7,944 nucleotides of DNA, from positions 1 to 7,944 of the forward strand of contig JAOPVM010000297.1 in the NCBI GenBank assembly GCA_025966215.1, given 5' to 3'. The position numbers and the translations under genes are program-made. This DNA is from Klenkia sp. GTDB taxonomy: Bacteria > Actinomycetota > Actinomycetes > Mycobacteriales > Geodermatophilaceae. Below are positions 1 through 5,677 of the stretch, piece by piece; position 1 is the first letter of the stretch; every line of letters starts with the position of its first letter. The notes below the pieces were generated by a model, which searched no databases, was not told the DNA's origin, and was given only the letters and a program-made list of their open reading frames with translations.

Positions 1-82
1 GCGAGGCGGCCATCTGCGCCTGCTGTGCCGCGGCACGCGGGTCGGAGGACGGACCGGGGCGGGCGGGGCGGTTCGGCTGCAT
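1..82 (-). CDS. Unidentified protein, N-terminal fragment (runs off left edge)
   Basis: An ATG at 82 opens a minus-strand frame that stays open to the window edge, giving 27 codons. The peptide begins MQPNRPARPGP and continues into an Ala/Gln-rich stretch, which looks like a disordered N-terminal tail. Coding is supported by 24 of 27 third positions being G or C, and by a promoter-like region upstream containing a CRP-like palindrome 50 bp before the start. A GGTGGGA about 10 nt upstream could act as ribosome site. A competing ATG at 93 lies in another frame and gives an Arg/Pro-rich peptide, so it is less likely. No family can be assigned from so short a piece. Confidence 0.4.
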   Translation of the reverse strand, partial: MQPNRPARPGPSSDPRAAAQQAQMAAS

Positions 83-132
83 CCCACGATCATCCCACCG
101 CAGGGTCGGCGACGCTGCGGGCCGCCCGCCGT

Positions 133-148
133 CGTGACACCGGTCACA
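133..148. promoter_or_regulatory. CRP/FNR-family operator-like palindrome
   Basis: The sequence reads CGTGA-N6-TCACA, matching 9 of 10 fixed positions of the TGTGA-N6-TCACA site bound by Crp-type regulators, including actinobacterial Crp. It lies 50 bp upstream of the left-edge minus-strand gene, a reasonable place for control of that gene. Which regulator binds it, and whether it activates or represses, cannot be told from here. Confidence 0.4.
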
Positions 149-356
149 AGCGGTCTGGTGGCTCTCCCGGTCGTGCCCCACTGAGCCGCGGAGAGAGGAC
201 CCGAACGGGCACGGCGCCACGATCCCGGACGGCCTGCGGTCCTCCCCCCGCGTCTGGCTACGGATCGCACCGGGACGGCACCGCCGGTCGAGCCGGAGGG
301 CCCGTGGGGCTGCCGTCGAGCGCCCCTGCCCCTGCTCCTCTCCCCCGCACCGCCCG

Positions 357-390
357 CGGCGTCGACCGGCTCAGGCCCCGATCGACGCCG
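357..390 (-). terminator. Hairpin terminator candidate after the thiolase-meaB-oxidoreductase operon
   Basis: A perfect 9-bp inverted repeat (357-365 with 382-390, arms CGGCGTCGA and TCGACGCCG) encloses a 16-nt loop that can itself form a small GGC/GCC stem. It sits 5 nt beyond the TGA stop of the oxidoreductase, where a terminator for the minus-strand operon is expected. No T-run follows on the minus strand, so any termination would depend on the stem alone, as is often seen in high-GC actinomycetes. Confidence 0.5.
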
Positions 391-395
391 AGGGG

Positions 396-1868
396 TCAGG
401 CGGGCAGGGCGGGCTTCAGGCGGGGGACGTCGCGGACGCCGAACACCCGCTTGAGCGCGACCCGGGCGGCGTTGTCGCCGCACATCCCGTGTACGGCCGG
501 GCCGGGCGGGGTGGCGGCCGAGGCGAGGAAGACGTTGTCGATCGGTGTCCGGTAGGTGTTCCAGCGCGGCACCGGGCGGGCGAGCATCTGCCGGAGGGAC
601 GCCTCGCCGTTGGAGATGTCCCCGCCGACGTCGTTGGGGTTCCACTGCTCCATCTGCGGGGCCGTCATCGTGGCCCGGGCCAGGATCGTGTCCCGGAACC
701 CCGGGGCGAACCGCTCCACCTGGGCCTCGATCCGCTCGGTCATGTCCACCGTCGAGCCGTGCGGCACGTGCACGTAGGCCCAGAACACGTGCTTGCCCGC
801 CGGTGCCCGGGTCGGGTCGACCACGGTGGGCTGGACGGCGAGCACGTACGGCTTGTCGGTGATCCGCCCGGCGGCCGGGGCGGCCTCCCCGGCGATGGTC
901 TCGGCCAGCGTCCCGGCCACGTGCAGCGTCCCGGCCCGTCGGGCGTCGGGGTGCGTCCACGGCACCGGGTCCGACAGCGCCCAGTCGATCTTGAAGACGC
1001 CGGGCCCGTGCTTGTAGCGGGTGACCCACCGGGCGTAGCCGGGGTGCATGCGGTCGCCGGCCATGGCCACGAAGGCACCCGGCGAGGTGTCCAGCAGCAC
1101 GGCCGGCACGCCGTCGAACTCCCGCAGGTCGGTGACCTCGTGGCCGAGCTCGACCGAGCCGCCCTGCTGCTCCAGGGCGGTGACCATCGCGTCGGCCATC
1201 GTCTGGGTGCCGCCCTCGGGCAGCGGCCAACCACGGTGGTGGGCCAGCATGGACAGCACCATGCCCAGCCCGGCGGTGAGCGGCCGGGTGAGGTCGAGCA
1301 TCCCGTGCGCAGCGGCCCCGCCGAGGAGCGCCTGCGCCTCGTCGCCGTCGAAGGCCCTGCGGGCCAGCCAGCTCACGTTGGGCAACGCGTTGAGCGCGAA
1401 GCGGGTGATCGCCGGGATGCTCCGGGTCGGGAGCCGACGGAACGCCGAGGACAGGAAGAAGTCGATGACGTCGGTGCCGTGCTCGACGAGCTCGCCGAAG
1501 AGCGCCCGGTAGGCGTCCCCGTCCGGCCCCAGACCGGCCGCGGTCTGCTCCAGCGAGCGGTGGGCCAGCGCGGCCCGGCCGCCGTCCAGCGGGTGGGCGT
1601 AGGCCACCTCGGGGTGCAGCATCCGCACGCCGCGGGACTCCCAGTCGAACTCGCGGAAGAACGGTGAGGCCACGCCCATCGGGTGCACGGCCGAGCAGAT
1701 GTCGTGCAGGAAGCCGGGGAGGGTGACCTCCTCGGTGCGCATGCCGCCGCCGGGCCGGTCGCCCCGCTCCACGACCTGCACCCGCAGGCCCGCGGCCGAC
1801 AGGCGCAGGGCCGCGGCCAGTCCGTTCGGGCCGGCTCCGACGACGACGGCATCCGGCTTCGAGGTCAT
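396..1868 (-). CDS. FAD-dependent oxidoreductase, phytoene-desaturase/PYROXD2-like
   Basis: The 490-residue protein has the typical layout of the phytoene-dehydrogenase-like flavoprotein family (COG1233). An N-terminal Rossmann dinucleotide-binding motif GAGPNG spans residues 11-16, with the ribose-binding acidic residue E34 at the end of the second strand. The family's RPGGGMRT signature spans 38-45. A C-terminal FAD-contact segment at about 446-472 contains VFLASAATPPGPAVHG and a GDNAA turn. Length is normal for the family (about 480-530). The ATG at 1868 is chosen because the Rossmann motif begins a few residues later. The frame stays open far upstream, but only as antisense-free overlap with meaB. 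A GGGGGA lies about 11 nt upstream. It is the last gene of the operon, 25 nt after meaB. Carotenoid desaturases share this fold, but no carotenoid genes are nearby and the C-terminus fits the PYROXD2-like group better. The substrate is unknown. Confidence 0.85.
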   Translation of the reverse strand: MTSKPDAVVVGAGPNGLAAALRLSAAGLRVQVVERGDRPGGGMRTEEVTLPGFLHDICSAVHPMGVASPFFREFDWESRGVRMLHPEVAYAHPLDGGRAALAHRSLEQTAAGLGPDGDAYRALFGELVEHGTDVIDFFLSSAFRRLPTRSIPAITRFALNALPNVSWLARRAFDGDEAQALLGGAAAHGMLDLTRPLTAGLGMVLSMLAHHRGWPLPEGGTQTMADAMVTALEQQGGSVELGHEVTDLREFDGVPAVLLDTSPGAFVAMAGDRMHPGYARWVTRYKHGPGVFKIDWALSDPVPWTHPDARRAGTLHVAGTLAETIAGEAAPAAGRITDKPYVLAVQPTVVDPTRAPAGKHVFWAYVHVPHGSTVDMTERIEAQVERFAPGFRDTILARATMTAPQMEQWNPNDVGGDISNGEASLRQMLARPVPRWNTYRTPIDNVFLASAATPPGPAVHGMCGDNAARVALKRVFGVRDVPRLKPALPA

Positions 1869-1893
1869 GGCCGCCAGTGTCCCCCGTGGTGGG

Positions 1894-2844
1894 TCAGAGC
1901 CGCCCGACGAGCTCGTCGGCCGCCGAGTACGGGTCCAGCTCGCCGGCCACCACCCGGTCGGCGAGCGCATCGATCGCCGCCGCACCGCCCACGTCGCCCA
2001 TCCGGCGGCGCAGCTCCCCGACCGCGATCGCCTCGACCTCCCGGGCGGCCCGCACCCGACGACGTCGCACCCCCTCGCCCGAGGCGGCCAGCCACCCGCG
2101 GTGGTCCTCGACCGCGGCCAGCACCTCCCCGATCCCCTCGTCGCGGGCCGCCACGGTCCGCAGCACGGGCGGCGTCCACCCCTGGGCGGGCGCCATCGTG
2201 AGCATCGACCGCAGCTCGCGGGCGGTGCGGTCGGCACCGTCCCGGTCGGCCTTGTTGACCACCAGCACGTCGGCGACCTCGAGGATGCCGGCCTTCGCCG
2301 CCTGCACCCCGTCGCCCATGCCCGGGGCGACCAGCACCACCGTGGTGTCGGCCAGCGAGGCGACCTCGAGCTCGGACTGCCCCACGCCGACGGTCTCGAC
2401 CACCACGACGTCGCAGCCGGCCGCGTCCAGCACCCGCAGTGCCTGCGGGGTGGCCCAGGACAGCCCGCCCAGGTGACCGCGGGAGGCCATCGACCGGACG
2501 TAGACCCCGGGGTCCTCGGCGTGCACGCCCATCCGCACCCGGTCACCGAGCAACGCTCCACCGGAGAACGGCGAGGACGGGTCGACGGCGAGCACACCGA
2601 CCCGCTTCCCCGCCGCCCGGAGCCCGGCGACCAGCGCCGTCGTCGTCGTCGACTTGCCCACGCCCGGGGGGCCGGTGACCCCCAGCACCTGGGCGGCCCC
2701 GGTGTGCGGGGCCAACCTGACGGCGACCTCGCGGAGCAGCGGGCTCTCCTGCTCCACCAGCGAGATCAGCCGGGCCACCGACCGGGGGTCGCCGTCCCGG
2801 GCGCCGGTGACCAGCGCAGCGACGTCCGGGGAGCGGCGTCCCAC
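1894..2844 (-). CDS. meaB: MeaB-type G3E GTPase, chaperone of B12-dependent acyl-CoA mutases
   Basis: MeaB (ArgK/LAO-type ATPase, human MMAA family) is a cytoplasmic GTPase. It binds methylmalonyl-CoA mutase or its relatives, gates loading of intact adenosylcobalamin and protects the enzyme from inactivation. The 316-residue protein shows the P-loop GPPGVGKS at 58-65, the conserved DPSSPFSGG loop starting at D88 followed by LGDRVRM, the switch segment ETVGVGQSE at 150-158, and the guanine-specificity motif NKAD at 197-200. Length matches the family (about 310-340). The start is the GTG at 2844, two bases after the thiolase stop codon. No strong ribosome site precedes it, so translational coupling to the thiolase is likely. 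A GTG about 55 nt further upstream inside the thiolase is possible, but it would add Arg-rich sequence not expected in the family. No mutase gene is in the window, so the partner (methylmalonyl-, ethylmalonyl- or isobutyryl-CoA mutase) is not decided. Confidence 0.92.
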   Translation of the reverse strand: MGRRSPDVAALVTGARDGDPRSVARLISLVEQESPLLREVAVRLAPHTGAAQVLGVTGPPGVGKSTTTTALVAGLRAAGKRVGVLAVDPSSPFSGGALLGDRVRMGVHAEDPGVYVRSMASRGHLGGLSWATPQALRVLDAAGCDVVVVETVGVGQSELEVASLADTTVVLVAPGMGDGVQAAKAGILEVADVLVVNKADRDGADRTARELRSMLTMAPAQGWTPPVLRTVAARDEGIGEVLAAVEDHRGWLAASGEGVRRRRVRAAREVEAIAVGELRRRMGDVGGAAAIDALADRVVAGELDPYSAADELVGRL

Positions 2845-2846
2845 GC

Positions 2847-4052
2847 TCAGGCGGCGGGCACGTGCAGGACCAGGGCGTCGCCCTGACCGCCGCCACCGCA
2901 CAGCGCGGCCGCACCGACGCCGCCACCGCGGCGCCTGAGCTCCAGCGCCAGGTGCAGGGCGATCCGGGCGCCGCTCATGCCGACCGGGTGGCCCAGCGCG
3001 ATGGCCCCGCCGTTGACGTTGACGCGCTCGGGGTCCAGGCCGAGCTCGCGGGTGGAGACGATGCCGACCGCGGCGAACGCCTCGTTGATCTCGACCAGGT
3101 CCAGGTCGGTCGGGTCGATGCCCTCGCGCGCGCAGGCCGCGGCGATCGCCCGGGAAGGCTGCTGCTGCAGCGAGGCGTCCGGGCCGGCGACGACGCCGTG
3201 CGCCCCGATCTCGGCCAGCACGGTGAGCCCCAGCTCGGCGGCCTTGGCCGCGCTCATCACCACGACGGCGGCGGCGCCGTCGGAGATCTGCGAGGCGGTG
3301 CCGGCGGTGATCGTGCCGTCCTTCGCGAACGCCGGCTTGAGCCGGCCGAGGGACTCCGTGGTGGTGTCGGCGCGGATGCCCTCGTCGTCCCGGAACTCGA
3401 TCGGGTCGCCCTTCCGCTGCGGGATGGAGACGGTGACGATCTCGTCGTCGAAGAGCCCGTTCTTGTGTGCCGCCGCCGCGCGCTGGTGGCTGGCCGCGCC
3501 GAAGGCGTCCTGCTCCTCGCGGGTGAGGGAGTACTGCGCGTTGTGCTGCTCGGTGAGCACGCCCATCGCGACCTGGTCGAAGGTGTCCGAGAGCCCGTCG
3601 TGGCTCATCGAGTCCACCAGCGCGGCGTCGCCGAACTTCGTGCCCGTGCGGGAGTTCGCCAGCAGGTGCGGCGCCTGGGTCATCGACTCCATGCCCCCGG
3701 CGACGACGACGTCGAACTCCCCGGCCCGGATCAGCTGGTCGGCCAGCGCGATGGCGTCCAGACCGGACAGGCACACCTTGTTCAGGGTGAAGGAGGGCAC
3801 CGACATCGGGATGCCCCCGGCGACCGCGGCCGGCCGGGCCGGGTTCTGACCCGCCCCGGCACCGATGACCTGGCCCATGATCACGTAGTCGACCTGGTCG
3901 CCGGTGATCCCGGCCTTCTCCAGGGCGCCCTTGATGGCGACCCCGCCCAGGTCGGCGGCGGAGAAGTCCTTGAGGGAGCCGAGCAGCCGACCCATCGGGG
4001 TGCGGGCACCACCGACGATGACGGAACGGTTCTGGGCTGCGGGTCGGGTCAT
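2847..4052 (-). CDS. Acetyl-CoA C-acetyltransferase (thiolase)
   Basis: A 401-residue thiolase, normal length for the family. The catalytic residues are all present. The nucleophilic Cys94 lies in NKVCLSG (91-97), and GGMESM (119-124) follows. NEAF begins at N323. His355 is in GHPVGMSG, and the second catalytic Cys385 is in CGGGGQGDA near the C-terminus. Biosynthetic enzymes of this kind condense two acetyl-CoA to acetoacetyl-CoA, and degradative ones run the reverse. The neighbours (MeaB, epimerase, Ccr) favour acetoacetyl-CoA formation at the head of the ethylmalonyl-CoA route, or branched/odd-chain acyl-CoA turnover. The ATG at 4052 has a GGAGG with 5-nt spacing, which decides it over an in-frame GTG 12 nt upstream that overlaps the ribosome site. 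It is the first gene of the minus-strand operon. Substrate chain length cannot be read from sequence alone. Confidence 0.93.
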   Translation of the reverse strand: MTRPAAQNRSVIVGGARTPMGRLLGSLKDFSAADLGGVAIKGALEKAGITGDQVDYVIMGQVIGAGAGQNPARPAAVAGGIPMSVPSFTLNKVCLSGLDAIALADQLIRAGEFDVVVAGGMESMTQAPHLLANSRTGTKFGDAALVDSMSHDGLSDTFDQVAMGVLTEQHNAQYSLTREEQDAFGAASHQRAAAAHKNGLFDDEIVTVSIPQRKGDPIEFRDDEGIRADTTTESLGRLKPAFAKDGTITAGTASQISDGAAAVVVMSAAKAAELGLTVLAEIGAHGVVAGPDASLQQQPSRAIAAACAREGIDPTDLDLVEINEAFAAVGIVSTRELGLDPERVNVNGGAIALGHPVGMSGARIALHLALELRRRGGGVGAAALCGGGGQGDALVLHVPAA

Positions 4053-4199
4053 GCGGGCCTCCACTCGGTCCGGCCACCCTCGTTGGCAGCCTCGTCCGGT
4101 CTCCGAGGATAGGGCGGCCGGGGCCGCGGGTGCCGGGTGTACGCGTTCGGGAGACGGGTAGTGCACAACCGACTTCGTCCGAGACCCTGGAGGAACACC
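4053..4199. promoter_or_regulatory. Divergent promoter region between thiolase operon and hydrolase
   Basis: These 147 nt separate two divergently transcribed genes and must hold both promoters. On the minus strand a TATCCT (4111 to 4106) fits the actinobacterial -10 pattern TANNNT, about 55 nt upstream of the thiolase start. No recognisable -35 is spaced from it. On the plus strand I see no convincing -10/-35 pair. The region ends in the hydrolase ribosome site GGAGG (4189-4193), 6 nt before its GTG. The -10 call is tentative. Confidence 0.45.
4189..4193 (+). promoter_or_regulatory. Ribosome binding site deciding the hydrolase start
   Basis: GGAGG followed by 6 nt and GTG at 4200. It selects this start over the in-frame GTG at 4137, which has no comparable site. 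Confidence 0.7.
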
Positions 4200-5036
4200 G
4201 TGGCCACGCTGACCGTCGGTACCGAGAACAGCACCCCGATCGACCTGTACTACGAGGACCACGGCGCCGGTCGCCCGGTCGTCCTGATCCACGGCTGGCC
4301 GCTGTCGGGCAAGTCGTGGGAGGCCCAGGTGCCCGCCCTCGTCGAGGCCGGCCACCGCGTCGTCACCTACGACCGCCGCGGCTTCGGTGAGTCGTCCAAG
4401 CCGTTCGAGGGCTACGACTACGACACCTTCGCCGCCGACCTGGACGCGCTGCTCACCCACCTCGACCTCACCGACGTGACCCTCGTCGGGTTCTCGATGG
4501 GTGGCGGCGAGGTCGTCCGCTACATCGCCCGCCACGGCACCGACCGCATCCACTCGGCCGTACTGGCCGCCGCCGTCCCGCCCTACCTCTACGCCAGCGA
4601 CGACAACCCCGAGGGCGGGCTGGACGACGCCACCATCGAGTCCTTCCAGGCCGGCGTCACCGGTGACCGGTTCGCCTTCCTCGAGGACTTCACCGAGGCC
4701 TTCTTCGCCGCCGGCGACGAGGGCGACCTGGTGAGCTCGGCGCAGAAGGCCTTCGCCCGGCAGATCGCCAACGTGGCCTCCCCCAAGGGCACGCTGGACT
4801 GCATCACGGCCTTCGGCCGCACCGACTTCCGCGGTGACGTCGCGAAGGTGACCGTGCCGACCCTGGTCATCCACGGTGACAGCGACGGCGTCGTCCCCTT
4901 CGAGGTCTCCGGCAAGCGCTCGGCCGAGCTGATCGACGGCGCCGAGCTCGTCGTGATCGAGGGCGGGCCGCACGGCATCAACGCCAGCCACCCGCAGGAG
5001 TTCAACACCGCGCTCCTCCGGTTCCTGGCGACGTAG
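4200..5036 (+). CDS. Alpha/beta hydrolase, non-heme chloroperoxidase / arylesterase-perhydrolase type
   Basis: A 278-residue single-domain alpha/beta hydrolase, the usual size for this subfamily (about 270-280). The nucleophile elbow GFSMG gives Ser99. The acid is Asp229 in HGDSDGVVP, and the base is His258 in GGPHGI. The 29-residue Asp-His spacing matches that recalled for Pseudomonas fluorescens arylesterase. The oxyanion-hole segment HGWPLSG has proline at residue 34, the residue typical of cofactor-free haloperoxidases. In the P. fluorescens enzyme a Leu-to-Pro change at the equivalent place raises perhydrolase activity. It probably hydrolyses small esters and may make peracids; the natural substrate is unknown. 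There is no signal peptide, so it should be cytoplasmic. The GTG at 4200 is chosen for its GGAGG and because the conserved fold starts soon after. An in-frame GTG at 4137 would add 21 unconserved residues. It is transcribed alone and closed by a strong hairpin. Confidence 0.9.
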   Translation: MATLTVGTENSTPIDLYYEDHGAGRPVVLIHGWPLSGKSWEAQVPALVEAGHRVVTYDRRGFGESSKPFEGYDYDTFAADLDALLTHLDLTDVTLVGFSMGGGEVVRYIARHGTDRIHSAVLAAAVPPYLYASDDNPEGGLDDATIESFQAGVTGDRFAFLEDFTEAFFAAGDEGDLVSSAQKAFARQIANVASPKGTLDCITAFGRTDFRGDVAKVTVPTLVIHGDSDGVVPFEVSGKRSAELIDGAELVVIEGGPHGINASHPQEFNTALLRFLAT

Positions 5037-5044
5037 CGCCCCAC

Positions 5045-5080
5045 CGGTGCCCGCCGCCCCCCGGGGGACGGCGGGCACCG
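5045..5080 (+). terminator. Strong hairpin terminator after the hydrolase
   Basis: A perfect 12-bp stem (5045-5056 with 5069-5080; arms CGGTGCCCGCCG and CGGCGGGCACCG) begins 8 nt after the hydrolase stop. The 12-nt loop is a C-run then a G-run that can pair further. No T-tract follows. It should separate the hydrolase transcript from the epimerase gene. Confidence 0.65.
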
Positions 5081-5081
5081 C

Positions 5082-5097
5082 TGTGTGCAGAGTCACC
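5082..5097. promoter_or_regulatory. Weak CRP-like palindrome upstream of the epimerase gene
   Basis: The sequence TGTGT-N6-TCACC matches 8 of 10 fixed positions of the TGTGA-N6-TCACA pattern. It lies in the short gap between the hydrolase hairpin and the epimerase start, 46 nt before the ATG. A match of this quality can occur by chance, so this is tentative. Confidence 0.2.
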
Positions 5098-5143
5098 GCC
5101 CCCCGGGGCTGCCCGTGAGGCCGGTGGGCGGCAGCATGCGCCC

Positions 5144-5605
5144 ATGAGCGTCGACGAAGCCGCCAGCCCGACCGGCCTGCCCACCGAGCTGTTCACCACG
5201 ATCGACCACGTGGGGATCGCCGTTCCCGACCTGGACGAGGCGATCGCCTTCTACGCCCGCACCTTCGGGGTCACCTCGGTGCACGAGGAGACCAACGAGG
5301 AGCAGGGCGTCCGCGAGGCGATGCTGGCGGTGGGCGGCGGGGACACCCGCATCCAGCTGCTGGCCCCCCTCACCCCCGAGTCCACGATCGCGAAGTTCAT
5401 CGGCCGCTCCGGGCCGGGGCTGCAGCAGCTGGCCTTCCGGGTCACCGACCTGGACGCCGTGAGCGCCGTGCTGCGCGAGCGCGGCCTGCGACTCCTCTAC
5501 GACCAGCCGCGCCGCGGCACCTCCGACAGCCGGGTCAACTTCGTGCACCCCAAGGACGCCGGGGGCGTCCTGGTGGAGCTCGTCGAACCGGCCGCCCGCC
5601 ACTGA
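5144..5605 (+). CDS. mce: Methylmalonyl-CoA (ethylmalonyl-CoA) epimerase, VOC fold
   Basis: A 153-residue vicinal-oxygen-chelate protein. It interconverts the 2R and 2S forms of methylmalonyl-CoA and, in organisms with Ccr, of ethylmalonyl-CoA. Family signatures are [14 protein letters not shown] from residue 20, [11 protein letters not shown] at 51-61 (with the catalytic-region Glu residues), and [10 protein letters not shown] at 91-100. These are followed by [16 protein letters not shown] at 133-148. By alignment to the Propionibacterium shermanii enzyme, metal ligands fall on His22, Gln71, residue 95 and Glu145. Residue 95 is Gln where that enzyme has His. I recall the same QQ in other actinobacterial homologues, so it is probably a clade feature and not damage. 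The first 19 residues are an unconserved tail. No other in-frame start lies close by, and the ribosome site is weak. It stands 72 nt before ccr on the same strand and is probably co-transcribed with it at least in part. Confidence 0.9.
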   Translation: MSVDEAASPTGLPTELFTTIDHVGIAVPDLDEAIAFYARTFGVTSVHEETNEEQGVREAMLAVGGGDTRIQLLAPLTPESTIAKFIGRSGPGLQQLAFRVTDLDAVSAVLRERGLRLLYDQPRRGTSDSRVNFVHPKDAGGVLVELVEPAARH

Positions 5606-5609
5606 TCCC

Positions 5610-5625
5610 TACTCATCAGTAACAT
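5610..5625 (+). promoter_or_regulatory. Operator-like inverted repeat and possible -10 upstream of ccr
   Basis: The epimerase-ccr gap begins with an unusually AT-rich patch. It contains the inverted repeat TACT-CATC-AGTA (5610-5621), overlapping TAACAT (5620-5625), which fits a TANNNT -10 box. A start of transcription near 5632 would give ccr a leader of about 45 nt. TetR-type regulators often bind short palindromes placed like this, and ccr is under a TetR-type activator (CcrR) in Methylobacterium. No -35 box is evident and no regulator gene is in view. Confidence 0.3.
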
Positions 5626-5677
5626 CCGCCCCCGCACCACCCGCTCCTCCGAGCCAACGACGACCCGGGAGACACAC

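Larger units (their letters stand above)
83..395. other. Intergenic region of 313 nt, no gene seen
   Basis: This stretch lies between the start of the left-edge gene and the end of the FAD oxidoreductase operon, both on the minus strand. It holds a CRP/FNR-like palindrome (133-148) near the left gene and a hairpin (357-390) just after the operon's last stop codon. A looser inverted repeat, GACGGCA at 274-280 and TGCCGTC at 311-317, has a 30-nt loop and could be a second, weak stop signal. A plus-strand open frame crosses the region, but its Arg/Pro/Gly-rich translation resembles no protein and it runs antisense into the oxidoreductase. I therefore read the region as non-coding. Confidence 0.6.

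Noticed and set aside
274..317. Inverted repeat GACGGCA/TGCCGTC as a structured RNA or terminator
   Set aside because: Only 7 bp with a 30-nt loop. Such repeats are common by chance in GC-rich DNA, and the hairpin at 357-390 is closer to the stop codon and stronger.
25..555. Plus-strand open frame across the left intergenic region
   Set aside because: The Arg/Pro/Gly-rich translation lacks any domain and ends antisense inside the oxidoreductase. No ribosome site or conserved start is seen.
489..1667. Plus-strand open frame of nearly 400 codons opposite the FAD oxidoreductase
   Set aside because: Low-complexity Gly/Arg/Val composition and antisense to a well-supported flavoprotein.
1869..2597. 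N-terminal extension of the FAD oxidoreductase through the meaB region
   Set aside because: The frame is open, but the extra sequence is the out-of-frame shadow of meaB. The Rossmann motif begins 10 residues after the ATG at 1868, as expected for a complete protein.
1699..4112. Long plus-strand open frames opposite the meaB and thiolase genes
   Set aside because: Translations are rich in Arg, Pro, Gly and His and match no family, while the minus strand encodes MeaB and thiolase with full motifs.
4137..4199. Upstream GTG start for the alpha/beta hydrolase
   Set aside because: It would add 21 basic, unconserved residues and lacks a ribosome site, while the GTG at 4200 has a good GGAGG.
4053..5096. 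Upstream extension of the thiolase frame on the minus strand
   Set aside because: The frame is open opposite the hydrolase, but a GGAGG and ATG at 4052 start a thiolase of normal length, and the extension is antisense shadow.
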